From contig NZ_JAMLDX010000001.1 of NCBI RefSeq assembly GCF_024211275.1, forward strand, positions 62,001-126,000: a stretch of 64,000 bases of DNA. The letters are read 5' to 3'. Source of the stretch: Sphingomonas tagetis (GTDB lineage: Bacteria; Pseudomonadota; Alphaproteobacteria; Sphingomonadales; Sphingomonadaceae). Of this stretch, positions 45,366 to 54,012 are shown one piece after another. The position numbers were made by a program, and so were the translations under genes. The notes under the pieces are model-generated. The model searched no databases. It saw only the letters and a list, made by a program, of their open reading frames with translations, and was not told the origin of the DNA. Numbering within the stretch: the first letter of the stretch is position 1; the number at the start of each line of letters is the position of its first letter.

Positions 45366-47651
45366 TCAGGCGGGGATGCTGACGAAGCTATCCATCACCC
45401 GCTTCCTACCCGCCGCTTCGAACTCGATCTCCAGCTTGTTGCCTTCGATCTCGACGATTTCGCCATAGCCGAACTTCTGGTGGAAGACGCGCAGCCCAAG
45501 CGACAGGTCGTCGCGGCCCTTGTTGCCCAGACTGACGGCGCTGGCGCGGCTTTCGACGATGCGTTTGGGGGCGGTGGTGAAGCTGGAGCTGGGCGCGGCG
45601 GCGCGTTGCCAGCCGGGGCCTCGGCCGGTGCCTCTGCCCACGTTCGCAAAGGGGTCGGCGTGTTCGCTCCAGTTGGCTCGCCATAGCGACGCGCCGCCGG
45701 TCATGGTGGATTCCTCGTCGATATGCGGCTTGGGCAGCTCGCCGACGAAGCGGCTGGGGATGCTGCTGGTCCACTGGCCGTAGATGCGGCGGTTGGCGGC
45801 GTGGAGGATGGTGGCTAGGCGGCGGGCGCGGGTGATCGCGACATAGGCGAGGCGGCGTTCCTCCTCGAGGCTGGCGAGGCCGCCTTCGTCGAGGGCGCGT
45901 TGCGAGGGGAACAGGCCTTCCTCCCAGCCGGCGAGGAAGACGGTGTCGAATTCGAGGCCCTTGGCGGCGTGGATGGTCATGATGGTGACCTTGGGCTCGT
46001 CGGCGCTGGCGTCATTGTCCATGACGAGGCTGACGTGTTCGAGGAACGCGCCGAGCGATTCATATTCCTCCATCGCGCGGACGAGCTCGTTCAGGTTTTC
46101 GAGGCGGCCGGCGGCTTCGGCGGTGCGGTCGGCCTGCCACATGGCGGTGTAGCCGCTTTCGTCGAGCAGCTGGCGCGCGAGCTCGGCATGGGGGAGCTGG
46201 CTCGCCATGTCACGCCAGCGGGCGATGTCGCCGACGAAGCTGCCGAGCGCGCGGCGGGCTTGCGGGGTCAGCTCGTCGGTGTCGAGGATGCGGGCTGAGG
46301 CGGTGAGGAGCGGGAGGCCCTCGGCGCGGGCGAGCTGGTGGATGCGGGCGATCGCCTTGTCGCCGAGGCCGCGTTTGGGGACGTTGACGATGCGTTCGAA
46401 GGCGAGGTCGTCGGCGGGCTGGTGGACGAGGCGGAGATAGGCGAGCGCGTCGCGGATCTCGGCACGCTCGTAGAAGCGGAAGCCGCCGACGATGCGATAG
46501 GGCAGGCCGATGGCGATGAAGCGGTCTTCGAACTCGCGCGTCTGGTGCTGGGCGCGGACGAGGATGGCGAAGGCTTCGAGGCTCTTGCCTTCGCGGAGCC
46601 GGGCGGATTCGATGTCCTCGCCGACGCGGCGGGCCTCCTCCGGGCCGTCCCATACGCCGATGACGCGGACCTTTTCGCCGCTGTCGGCCTCGGTCCACAG
46701 CTCCTTGCCGAGGCGGCCGGAGTTGTTGGCGATGACGCCGCTGGCGGCGGCGAGGATGTGGGGGGTGGAGCGGTAATTCTGTTCCAGGCGGATGACCTTG
46801 GCGCCGGGGAAGTCCTTTTCGAACTTGAGGATGTTTTCGACCTGCGCGCCGCGCCAGCTGTAGATCGACTGGTCGTCGTCGCCGACGCAGCAGATGTTCT
46901 TGCGCTCCTGCGCGAGCAGCCGGAGCCAGAGATACTGGACGCTGTTGGTGTCCTGATATTCGTCGACCATGATGTAGCGGAAGCGCTGCTGATACTGTTC
47001 GAGCACGTCGCGGTGCGTGCGCAATATGGTGAGCATGTGGAGCAGCAGGTCGCCGAAGTCGCAGGCGTTGAGCGCGCGCAGGCGGTCCTGATATTGCTGG
47101 TAGAGCGACTGGCCCTTGCCGTTGGCGAATTGCTCGGAGTCGCCGGCGTCGAGCATCTGCGGCGTGAGGCCCTTGTTCTTCCATTGGTCGATCAGGCCGC
47201 CGAGCTGGCGGGCGGGCCAGCGTTTCTCGTCGAGATCGTTGGCCACGATGAGCTGCTTGAGCAGGCGGAGCTGGTCGTCGGTGTCGAGGATGGTGAAGTT
47301 GGACTGGAGCCCGACGAGTTCGGCGTGGCGGCGTAGCATCTTGGCGCCGATCGCGTGGAACGTGCCGAGCCAGGGCATGCCCTCGACCGCGTCGCCGACG
47401 AGATTGCGGACGCGCTCTTTCATCTCGCGCGCGGCCTTGTTGGTGAAGGTGACGCTGAGAATTTCCGACGGGTAGGCGCGGCGGGTCCATAGCAGGTGCG
47501 CGAGGCGGGCGGTGAGCGCGGCGGTCTTGCCGGTGCCGGCGCCGGCGAGGACGAGGACCGGGCCGTCGGTGGTGAGCACGGCCTCGCGCTGCGGTTCGTT
47601 GAGGCCGCGGATGTACGGGGGGTCGTCGGGGCTAGGCGCAGGCAGAGTCAT
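45366..47651 (-). CDS. uvrD: ATP-dependent DNA helicase UvrD/PcrA type
   Basis: A 761-residue superfamily 1A helicase for nucleotide excision and mismatch repair. The Walker A motif AGAGTGKT is at 36-43, Walker B is VDEYQDTN, and QNYRSTP, LMTIHAAKGLEFD-like and VAITRAR motifs follow in order. A C-terminal Tudor-like module (FHQKFGYGEIVEIEGNKLEI) matches the PcrA/UvrD tail that contacts RNA polymerase. The length is normal. It stands alone on the minus strand. Confidence 0.95.
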   Translation of the reverse strand: MTLPAPSPDDPPYIRGLNEPQREAVLTTDGPVLVLAGAGTGKTAALTARLAHLLWTRRAYPSEILSVTFTNKAAREMKERVRNLVGDAVEGMPWLGTFHAIGAKMLRRHAELVGLQSNFTILDTDDQLRLLKQLIVANDLDEKRWPARQLGGLIDQWKNKGLTPQMLDAGDSEQFANGKGQSLYQQYQDRLRALNACDFGDLLLHMLTILRTHRDVLEQYQQRFRYIMVDEYQDTNSVQYLWLRLLAQERKNICCVGDDDQSIYSWRGAQVENILKFEKDFPGAKVIRLEQNYRSTPHILAAASGVIANNSGRLGKELWTEADSGEKVRVIGVWDGPEEARRVGEDIESARLREGKSLEAFAILVRAQHQTREFEDRFIAIGLPYRIVGGFRFYERAEIRDALAYLRLVHQPADDLAFERIVNVPKRGLGDKAIARIHQLARAEGLPLLTASARILDTDELTPQARRALGSFVGDIARWRDMASQLPHAELARQLLDESGYTAMWQADRTAEAAGRLENLNELVRAMEEYESLGAFLEHVSLVMDNDASADEPKVTIMTIHAAKGLEFDTVFLAGWEEGLFPSQRALDEGGLASLEEERRLAYVAITRARRLATILHAANRRIYGQWTSSIPSRFVGELPKPHIDEESTMTGGASLWRANWSEHADPFANVGRGTGRGPGWQRAAAPSSSFTTAPKRIVESRASAVSLGNKGRDDLSLGLRVFHQKFGYGEIVEIEGNKLEIEFEAAGRKRVMDSFVSIPA

Positions 47652-47778
47652 GGCGAACAGTTAGGGAACGCGGGCGGCGCGGGCAAGTTTCGCGTTCGGG
47701 TATGGTTTTGGGGCGAACGGGCGGAACGGCGGGTAACGGGGTGGACGGGCGCGGTTGGGGTGGTCAGGGGCGCGGGCC

Positions 47779-48465
47779 ATGAAGAAACTCATCGCTATTG
47801 CCGCCTTGTTGTTCGCATCGCCCGTGCTGGCGCAGGGGCCGGAGTCGCTGGATCAGCTGGAGCCGGGCGGGGGCGAGGTGCAGCTGGAATGGCTGGGCGA
47901 TTTCGGCGGCGAGGGCGAGCAGGGGCTGGAGCTGCTGTTCGGGGTTTCGGACATGCTCGTGATCGGGGCGGAGGCGGAGTTCGAGGGGCCGCGCGAAGGG
48001 CTGGTGTTCGAGGAAGCTTCGGCGGTGGTGATGTGGCGCTTTGCCGATCCCGGGGATGTGCCGGTGGGCCTCGGGCTGATGGGCGAGGTGGCAGTGGACC
48101 GCGGCGGGCGCGTGTCGGGGCTGGAAGCGCGCGGGATCGTCGAGGTGCAGCGCGGCGGCTGGTGGCTGCAGGGCAATGCGATGCTGCGGCATATGCGCGA
48201 GGATGGCGAGCGGGGGACAGGGCTGGCCTATTCGGCTTCGGTGCAGCGCGATGTCGGCGGACTGTTCGTGGGGATCGAGGCTTCGGGGCAGGCGGTGCGG
48301 CTGGGTGGTGAGTTCGGGCTTGGTCACTATGCCGGGCCGAGCGTGACGTTCGAGCATGAGTTTGGCGACGAGCGCGAGGTCGAGATCGGGCTGGCGTGGC
48401 TGGAGCGGCTGAAGGGCGACGGCGCGCCGTCGGGGCCGCGGGTGTTCGTGCAGTTCACCTTCTGA
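47779..48465 (+). CDS. Possible outer-membrane beta-barrel protein
   Basis: A 228-residue protein with a signal peptide (MKKLIAIAALLFASPVLAQ). The mature part has alternating polar and hydrophobic strands such as GVSDMLVIGAEAEFEG, LGLMGEVAVDRGG and SVTFEHEFGDEREVEIGLAW, and it ends in VQFTF, with the terminal phenylalanine typical of outer-membrane proteins. It is Glu-rich, which is less usual. No family is recognised. It is transcribed away from uvrD. Confidence 0.75.
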   Translation: MKKLIAIAALLFASPVLAQGPESLDQLEPGGGEVQLEWLGDFGGEGEQGLELLFGVSDMLVIGAEAEFEGPREGLVFEEASAVVMWRFADPGDVPVGLGLMGEVAVDRGGRVSGLEARGIVEVQRGGWWLQGNAMLRHMREDGERGTGLAYSASVQRDVGGLFVGIEASGQAVRLGGEFGLGHYAGPSVTFEHEFGDEREVEIGLAWLERLKGDGAPSGPRVFVQFTF

Positions 48466-48506
48466 GGGCGTTGACGCGGGCCGGGTGAGCGCCGACATGC
48501 GGCGTC

Positions 48507-48719
48507 ATGATCGACAAGCTCAAGGGCCGCTTCACCCCGCGCCGGATCGCGCTGATCGTCGCGCTGGCAGTGATCGTCGCGTGGGCCGGCTGGCGCACCG
48601 GCGCGTTCGAGGGACAGCCGCAGAAAAAGCCGTGCGAGGCCGGGCGCAAGGAGATCAAGGACAATATGGGCAAAGTGATTCAGGTGATCCGCACCACCTG
48701 CGGCACCGCGAAGGATTGA
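48507..48719 (+). CDS. Small single-pass membrane protein (70 aa)
   Basis: A 70-residue basic protein with a membrane helix at about 12-30 (RRIALIVALAVIVAWAGW) and a polar C-terminal part with two cysteines (CEAG, TTCG). It lies between the possible outer-membrane protein and an MHS transporter. The start ATG at 48507 has only a weak ribosome site. I do not recognise a family, and it may be a real small gene or chance. Confidence 0.5.
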   Translation: MIDKLKGRFTPRRIALIVALAVIVAWAGWRTGAFEGQPQKKPCEAGRKEIKDNMGKVIQVIRTTCGTAKD

Positions 48720-48767
48720 CCTCACCGCTGACGTAGCGGAAAGCCGTCCGATAATTTCGGAGGGGGC

Positions 48768-50045
48768 ATGATGGACGCGGATCGGGCACGGCAGCGGCGC
48801 GCGCTGTGGGCGAGCTTTGTCGGCACGGGAATCGAATTCTACGATTTCTACATCTACGCCACCGCCGCGAGCCTGGTGTTCGGGCAGATCTTCTTTCCCA
48901 AGGGCGACCCCGGCGTGCAGCAGATGGCGGCGTTCGCGACGCTGGCGGTGGCGTTCTTCGCGCGGCCGGTGGGGGCGGCGGTGTTCGGCCATTATGGCGA
49001 CCGCATCGGGCGCAAGGCGACGTTGGTCGCGTCGCTGCTGACGATGGGGCTTTCGACGACGTTGGTGGCGTTCCTGCCGACCTATGAGATGGCGGGCTGG
49101 ATCGCGCCGCTGGCGCTGTGCGTGCTGCGCTTCGGGCAGGGCTTTGGCTTGGGCGGCGAATGGGGCGGGGCGGCGTTGCTGGCGGTGGAGAATGCGCCGC
49201 CGGGCTGGCGCGCGCGGTTCGGCGCGGCGCCGCAAATGGGTGCGCCGGCGGGGTTCATCGCCGCCAATGGGCTGTTCCTGCTGCTCGGGCTGATGATGAC
49301 GCCGGCGGAGTTTGCCGACTGGGGCTGGCGGATTCCGTTCCTGCTTTCGGCGGGGCTGGTCGCGGTGGGGCTGTGGGTGCGGCTCAAGCTCACCGAGACG
49401 CCCGAGTTCAAGGCGAGCCTGGCCGAAGCGCCGCCGCCCAAGGTGCCGCTGGGCGAGGTCGTCTCCAAGCATGGCAGCGCGCTGCTCGGGGGGACGATCG
49501 GCGCGGTGTGCTGTTTCGCGGTCTATTATATCGCGACGGCATTCCTGCTCGGCTGGGGGACCAAGACGCTGGGTTATTCGATGCGCGACTTTCTGGGGTG
49601 CCAGCTGGCCGCGATCCTGTTCATGGCGGGCGGCATCTATTTTGCGGCGTGGCTTGCCGATGCGAAGTTCGATCCGCGCCGCGTGCTGGCGGGCGGGTGC
49701 GTGCTGGTCGCGCTGAGCGGGTTCACGATCGCGCCGCTGATGGGCGCGGGGTTGCCGGGCGTGTTCGTGTTCCTGTCGCTGCTGCTGTTCGCGATGGGCT
49801 TCGTCTATGGTCCGCTCGGCGCATGGCTGCCCGGGCTGTTCCCGCCGCGCGTGCGCTACACCGGCGCGTCGATGACGTTCAACATCGCCGGCGTGATCGG
49901 CGGCGGGCTGACGCCGCTGATCGCGCAGGCGCTGGCGCTGCGGGGCGGGCTGGCACCGGTCGGCTGGTATCTGAGCGCGGCCGGGCTGCTCAGTTTGATC
50001 GCGCTGGTCGCACTTCGCCGCCAAGCGGCTGAAACTGCGGATTGA
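48768..50045 (+). CDS. MHS-family MFS transporter
   Basis: A 425-residue major facilitator. The start ALWASFVGTGIEFYDFYIYATAASLVF and the cytoplasmic loop GDRIGRKATL with RFGQGFGLGGEWGGAALL are typical of the metabolite:proton symporter (MHS) group, which carries alpha-ketoglutarate, citrate, shikimate or proline-betaine. About 12 membrane segments are visible. The substrate cannot be read from the sequence. The ATG follows GGAGGGGGC closely. It precedes the LuxR-type regulator by 58 bases. Confidence 0.92.
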   Translation: MMDADRARQRRALWASFVGTGIEFYDFYIYATAASLVFGQIFFPKGDPGVQQMAAFATLAVAFFARPVGAAVFGHYGDRIGRKATLVASLLTMGLSTTLVAFLPTYEMAGWIAPLALCVLRFGQGFGLGGEWGGAALLAVENAPPGWRARFGAAPQMGAPAGFIAANGLFLLLGLMMTPAEFADWGWRIPFLLSAGLVAVGLWVRLKLTETPEFKASLAEAPPPKVPLGEVVSKHGSALLGGTIGAVCCFAVYYIATAFLLGWGTKTLGYSMRDFLGCQLAAILFMAGGIYFAAWLADAKFDPRRVLAGGCVLVALSGFTIAPLMGAGLPGVFVFLSLLLFAMGFVYGPLGAWLPGLFPPRVRYTGASMTFNIAGVIGGGLTPLIAQALALRGGLAPVGWYLSAAGLLSLIALVALRRQAAETAD

Positions 50046-50103
50046 CTTGCCTTAACGGATCGTTCTTCGCATTTTTCCTCAAGAAGCTGGAATCGAGGCA
50101 AGG

Positions 50104-51210
50104 GTGCGAGCGGCCAATTCCCCGGACTGGGACGATGTCTTCATGGCGGCGGCGCTCGAGCCGCACCGGTGGATGGAGTCGCTCGACCTGATGGCGAGCC
50201 GCACCGGCGCGTCGCACGGCCAGCTGATCGGGATCGGCGGCGCGCGCGACGTGCCGTTCAACCTGATCACCAATTCGGATGGCTGGCCGATGGACGAGCT
50301 GGTCGAGGCCGGTGGCTATGGCGCGGACGTCAATTTTCGTGTTGCCGCCAACGCCAGTTCGCTGATGCGCGGCCATTATGATCCGGTGCTGCACGAGGAT
50401 CATTATGACTCGGTCACGCCGGGGCTGGCGTCGCGCAGCTATGTCGACTTTTGCGACGCGATCGACATCCCGCATGGCTGCCAGACCAATCTGGTGCTCG
50501 ACGGGGTGGGGCTGATCGGGCTGGCGACGCTGCGCAAACGGCGCGAGGGGCGCACCACGCCAGCGCAGCGGCGGACTTTCGCACGGGCGGCGGCGGCGGC
50601 GCGGCGCGCGGTGCGGCTGCAGGAACGGCTCGAAGGGCAGCAGGCGATGCTGCTGGCCGGGGCGTTCGACGCGCTCGCGCTGACCGCGTTCATCATCGAC
50701 GCGCGCGGGCAGTTGCTCGCGCACACGGCAGCGGCGGACGAGCGGTTGCGTGCCGGCGACGTCTACCTGCGCGACGGCGTGCCCCATGCGCCGGGTATGC
50801 CCTGGCCGCTGAGCCGCGCGATCGCGGCGCTGACCGCGGACGACGGGACGGCGCATGTGCAGCTGCGCATCGACCTGCCGGCGGGGCGGGCGCCGCTGTT
50901 TCTCGAAGGGTTCCGGCTGCCGCCGCGGCCCTGGTCGCTCGGGCGGCTGCCGCACGCCATCCTGGTCGCCCGGCAGCCGCGCCGCGACCGTGCCGGCGTG
51001 ATGGCGTTCCTCGCAGCGATCTATGGCCTGACCAGCGCGGAGGCGGACATTGCGATCCGCCTGTTCGAAGGCAAGCCGCGCGGCGAGATCGCCGCCGAGC
51101 GCGGCGTGACCGTGGAGACGCTGCGCGGGCAGATCAAGTCGCTCTATGCCAAGACCGGCGCGGACGGCGAGGCGGCGCTGGTGCGCGTGCTGGCGGTAAT
51201 TCTCGCTTAA
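50104..51210 (+). CDS. LuxR-type helix-turn-helix regulator with N-terminal sensor region
   Basis: A 368-residue regulator starting at GTG. Residues about 1-150 are a sensor-like region with no recognised motif; the middle contains PAS-like segments (AFDALALTAFIIDARGQLL), and the C-terminal 60 residues are a LuxR-type HTH (LTSAEADIAIRLFEGKPRGEIAAERGVTVETLRGQIKSLYAKTG). There is no receiver domain. It lies downstream of an MHS transporter and upstream of a hairpin-rich gap, which begins with the palindrome ATCCCCC-GCTT-GGGGGAT; autoregulation or control of neighbours is possible but unproven. Confidence 0.85.
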   Translation: MRAANSPDWDDVFMAAALEPHRWMESLDLMASRTGASHGQLIGIGGARDVPFNLITNSDGWPMDELVEAGGYGADVNFRVAANASSLMRGHYDPVLHEDHYDSVTPGLASRSYVDFCDAIDIPHGCQTNLVLDGVGLIGLATLRKRREGRTTPAQRRTFARAAAAARRAVRLQERLEGQQAMLLAGAFDALALTAFIIDARGQLLAHTAAADERLRAGDVYLRDGVPHAPGMPWPLSRAIAALTADDGTAHVQLRIDLPAGRAPLFLEGFRLPPRPWSLGRLPHAILVARQPRRDRAGVMAFLAAIYGLTSAEADIAIRLFEGKPRGEIAAERGVTVETLRGQIKSLYAKTGADGEAALVRVLAVILA

Positions 51211-51385
51211 AGGGCTCGGTTGGACGCATATCCCCCGCTTGGGGGATGCGGCGATGCAGCATAAAAGGCATCATGCTGAGGTCCGGCCGTTGCACGCCGT
51301 CGGACGGCTACGCCGGGAGTTTTCGGGCTCCCGTGGGGCGCAGGGTGGCAGCGTAACGCCGTCCTGCGCCCTTTACGGCTAGCGG
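51211..51385 (+). ncRNA. Candidate structured RNA, hairpin-rich gap
   Basis: Five potential hairpins follow one another: ATCCCCC-GCTT-GGGGGAT (51230-51247), CAGCAT...ATGCTG (51257-51278), GTCCG...CGGAC (51281-51305), CGGGAG...CTCCCG (51314-51333) and GGGCGCAGG...CCTGCGCCC (51336-51371), the last followed by TTTA. No protein is encoded. A regulatory RNA, 3'-end structure of the LuxR-type gene or an operator array are all possible. Confidence 0.35.
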
Positions 51386-51661
51386 TCAGGGGTAAAGCTG
51401 GCGGGCGTGCAGGACGCGCAGAATGCGCACCCGATCTTCGTTGACGTGATAGACGATTATGTAATTGGGATGCACGATCGCTTCGCGTGTGCCGGGTTGG
51501 CGGCCAGAACGATAAGCGAATGGAAGCGACGCAGCGCGTTCGGCACCCTCGACGATCAATTGCTCAAGCCGTTCTGCCGCGGCTCGATTGCGCTCCGATA
51601 CGAAGATGAAGAGGTCCCGCAGGTCGCGTCGGGCTTCGGAAGCCCATGTGAGCTTACGCAC
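51386..51661 (-). CDS. RelE/ParE-family toxin
   Basis: A 91-residue toxin beginning at GTG (51661). LTWASEARRDLRDLFIFVSERN, AERLEQLIVEGAERAASLPFAYRSGRQPGTREAIVHPNYIIVYHV and the C-terminal VRILRVLHARQLYP are typical of the RelE/ParE fold, with the RxxR...H residues near the end. The start overlaps the stability-determinant antitoxin gene by 8 bases. It lies just downstream of tRNA-Pro in a slightly AT-richer stretch. Confidence 0.9.
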   Translation of the reverse strand: MRKLTWASEARRDLRDLFIFVSERNRAAAERLEQLIVEGAERAASLPFAYRSGRQPGTREAIVHPNYIIVYHVNEDRVRILRVLHARQLYP

Positions 51662-51830
51662 CGCCGTGTTTTTCGATGATAGCGCGGATTTCGGCCTTCA
51701 TCTGTTCGTGAGAAATATCGGGTTCTGTGGAGTTGAGTGCGGCCTCGACCTGCGCGCGAAACCATTTGTCATAGGCTTGCGCGTCTTCCTCGGTCTCGAA
51801 CTCCGAGTAGATTGGATCGAGCTTTCCCAT
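51654..51830 (-). CDS. Antitoxin (stability determinant type)
   Basis: A 58-residue protein that I recall as the stability determinant antitoxin family, found before RelE/ParE toxins. The start MGKLDPIYSEFETEEDAQAY and DKWFRAQVEAALNS match this family. It starts at 51830 and its TAA (51656-51654) overlaps the toxin GTG by 8 bases, giving translational coupling. It has no classical DNA-binding motif, so it may act on the toxin alone. Confidence 0.88.
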   Translation of the reverse strand: MGKLDPIYSEFETEEDAQAYDKWFRAQVEAALNSTEPDISHEQMKAEIRAIIEKHGGA

Positions 51831-51877
51831 TCGGGCAATATACCCGCTGCCGGGGTGGACGACAAGTTGGGCGAATG

Positions 51878-51954
51878 TGGTCGGGGAGAGAGGATTCGAA
51901 CCTCCGGCCCCTGCCTCCCGAAGGCAGTGCTCTACCAGGCTGAGCTACTCCCCG
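51878..51954 (-). tRNA. tRNA-Pro (CGG)
   Basis: Read on the minus strand, the 77-base gene begins CGGGGAGTAGCTCAGCCTGG, has the anticodon loop TTCGGGA with CGG, a GGTTCGAATCC T-arm, and a genomically encoded CCA at the 3' end (51880-51878). Acceptor arms CGGGGAG and CTCCCCG pair fully. CGG reads the CCG proline codon, which is common in GC-rich genomes. Toxin-antitoxin genes lie directly beyond its 3' end. Confidence 0.96.
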
Positions 51955-52067
51955 ACGGAGTGCCAAGTCCTTTGAAATGCCCCGGGTTGGGCGGACCGGC
52001 TTTCGCTTGGAGCGGGGCCTATAGCCAGCCGTATCGCGGCGCGCAAGCACTCAACGCCAGGGATTTT

Positions 52068-53366
52068 TCAGCTGCTGCGCGCGGCGAGCATGGCGTCGAT
52101 GCTGGTGAATTTCTCGCGCGGGGCGCCGTCGCGGGCGGCGGCGATCTCGGCGGCTTCGATCTTCTGCCAGTCGCGGAAGGTGACGACATCGGCACCGCGC
52201 GATTCGAGCAGCGCGTCGAGGCCGGCGCGGCCGCGCTTGCGGCTGTTGGGTTCGGTGTCCTCGGCGATCTTCTCGACGATCGCGAAGCCGTCGGGGCGGT
52301 TGGTGCCGATCGTGCCCGTGGGGCCGCGCCGCGCCCAGCCGACCGCATAGAGGCCAGGCAACACGCGGCCTTCGGCATTGGCGAAGCGGCCGGCGCGGTC
52401 GTCATAGGGCACGCCCTCGATCGGCGGCGTGCGATAGCCGATGCACGACACGACCAGGCTGGCGGGGACGGCATAAGTCTCGCCGGTGCCGACCGCGGCG
52501 CCGCGCTCGTCCAGCCGAGTGCGCTCGACGATCACGCGCTCGACCTTGCCGTCGCCTTCGATGCGGACGGGCATGGCGTAGAAGTCGAACACGATGTGCA
52601 CCGGCTTTTCGACATGCGCGGCGGCGAAGTGGCGCAAATGGGTGACCGACTTGCGGTGGCCGGGTTCGAGCATCGCGTCGTCGAGTTCGGGCGGGAGGTC
52701 GGCGGGGTCGATCACCGGGGCGGCGCGCTGGAGTTCGCCGAGCTCGCCAAGTTCCTTGGGCGTCATGTTGATCTGGTGCGGGCCGCGGCGGCCGAGCAGG
52801 GTGATCGTCTCGACCTTCGCGCCGTCGAGTGCGGTGAGCGCGTGGCCGACAATGTCGCTGCCGGCGAACTCGGCCTGGGTCTTCGCAAGCACGCGCGCGA
52901 CGTCGAGTGCGACATTGCCGTTGCCGATCACGACCGCGCCGGGGCCGTGCAGCGACGGGTTCAGATCGGCGAAGTCGGGATGGCCGTTGTACCAGCCGAC
53001 AAAGGCGGCGCTGCCGGTGACGCCGGGCAGGTCGGCGCCGGGGATGTCGAGCGGGCGGTCGCGCGGCGCGCCAGTGGCGAGGACAACGGCGTCGTAGAGC
53101 TGGAGCAATTCGGGGATCGACACCTGCTCGCCGATGGTGATGTTGCCGACGAAGCGGACATTCTCGCTCAGCGCGGTGGTTTCGTAGCGGCGCGAGACCC
53201 CCTTGATCGACTGGTGATCGGGCGCGACGCCGGTGCGGATCAGGCCGAACGGGACCGGCAGGCGATCGATGATGTCGACGCGGACCTGATCGCCGAACTG
53301 CTTTTGTGCAGCCTCGGCGGTATAATAGCCGGCCGGTCCCGATCCGATCACCGCGATATGACGCAT
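52068..53366 (-). CDS. FprA-type ferredoxin/adrenodoxin--NADP reductase
   Basis: A 432-residue FAD enzyme of the adrenodoxin reductase type. The FAD motif HIAVIGSGPAGYYTAEAAQK is at the N-terminus, followed by FGLIRTGVAPDHQSIK, the NADP region VVIGNGNVALDVARVLAK, and the C-terminal GWARRGPTGTIGTNR that caps the flavin. It would transfer electrons from NADPH to ferredoxin for P450 or iron-sulfur enzymes. The ATG at 53366 gives the usual short start. It is divergent from pnuC. Confidence 0.92.
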   Translation of the reverse strand: MRHIAVIGSGPAGYYTAEAAQKQFGDQVRVDIIDRLPVPFGLIRTGVAPDHQSIKGVSRRYETTALSENVRFVGNITIGEQVSIPELLQLYDAVVLATGAPRDRPLDIPGADLPGVTGSAAFVGWYNGHPDFADLNPSLHGPGAVVIGNGNVALDVARVLAKTQAEFAGSDIVGHALTALDGAKVETITLLGRRGPHQINMTPKELGELGELQRAAPVIDPADLPPELDDAMLEPGHRKSVTHLRHFAAAHVEKPVHIVFDFYAMPVRIEGDGKVERVIVERTRLDERGAAVGTGETYAVPASLVVSCIGYRTPPIEGVPYDDRAGRFANAEGRVLPGLYAVGWARRGPTGTIGTNRPDGFAIVEKIAEDTEPNSRKRGRAGLDALLESRGADVVTFRDWQKIEAAEIAAARDGAPREKFTSIDAMLAARSS

Positions 53367-53427
53367 GCAGACCCTCCCGCTATTTTCAGAGGAGCGTAGC
53401 GGCTTGGCGGGGGAGGGCAAGTGCGGC

Positions 53428-54012
53428 ATGGCGTGGAGCGTGAACCCGGTCGAGATCCTCGCGGCGCTGCTGGTGCTGATCAACATCGCGCTCGTGGCGA
53501 AGCGCAGCGTGTGGAACTATCCGTTCGGGATCGTGGCGGTGGCGCTCTACGCCTTCCTGTTTTTCGGGGCGAAGCTGTACAGCGACATGCTGCTTCAGGG
53601 ATTTTTCCTGGTGCTCAACCTGTATGGCTGGGTCAACTGGCGGCGCTCGCAGGTCGATGCTGGCGAAGTGGTGGTGCTGACGCTTGGCTGGCCGGCACGA
53701 GCGGCGTGGCTGGCGGGATGCGGGGTGGCGATCTGGGGGTGGGGCGCGTTGATGCACCGATTCACGGACGCGTCGCTGCCGTGGTGGGACGCGGGGGTGG
53801 CGATCACCAGCGTGGCGGCGCAGCTGCTGCTCTCGCGGCGCATCCTCGAGAATTGGGTGCTGTGGATCGCGGTTGATGTGGTCGCGGTGCCGTTGTTCGC
53901 GGTGCGCGGGCTGTGGTTTACCGCGGGCGTCTATGTGGTGCTGCTGGGGCTATCGTTGTGGGGGCTGATCGACTGGCATCGCGCGTCGGCGCGGCATAGG
54001 GCGGTGGCATGA
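53428..54012 (+). CDS. pnuC: Nicotinamide mononucleotide/riboside transporter PnuC
   Basis: A 194-residue protein with about seven membrane helices. The PnuC signature YGWVNWRR in LNLYGWVNWRRSQ and the NYPFGIVAVALYAFLFFGAKLYSDM segment are diagnostic. It takes up nicotinamide riboside or a related vitamin precursor. The ATG at 53428 has GGGAGGG upstream. It overlaps the NadR-like kinase gene by 4 bases, which matches uptake followed by phosphorylation trapping. Confidence 0.94.
   Translation: MAWSVNPVEILAALLVLINIALVAKRSVWNYPFGIVAVALYAFLFFGAKLYSDMLLQGFFLVLNLYGWVNWRRSQVDAGEVVVLTLGWPARAAWLAGCGVAIWGWGALMHRFTDASLPWWDAGVAITSVAAQLLLSRRILENWVLWIAVDVVAVPLFAVRGLWFTAGVYVVLLGLSLWGLIDWHRASARHRAVA

Noticed and set aside
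51878..51954. tRNA-Pro as attachment site of an integrated element
   Set aside because: No integrase and no second copy of the tRNA 3' end were found within the window, so only the toxin-antitoxin association is reported.
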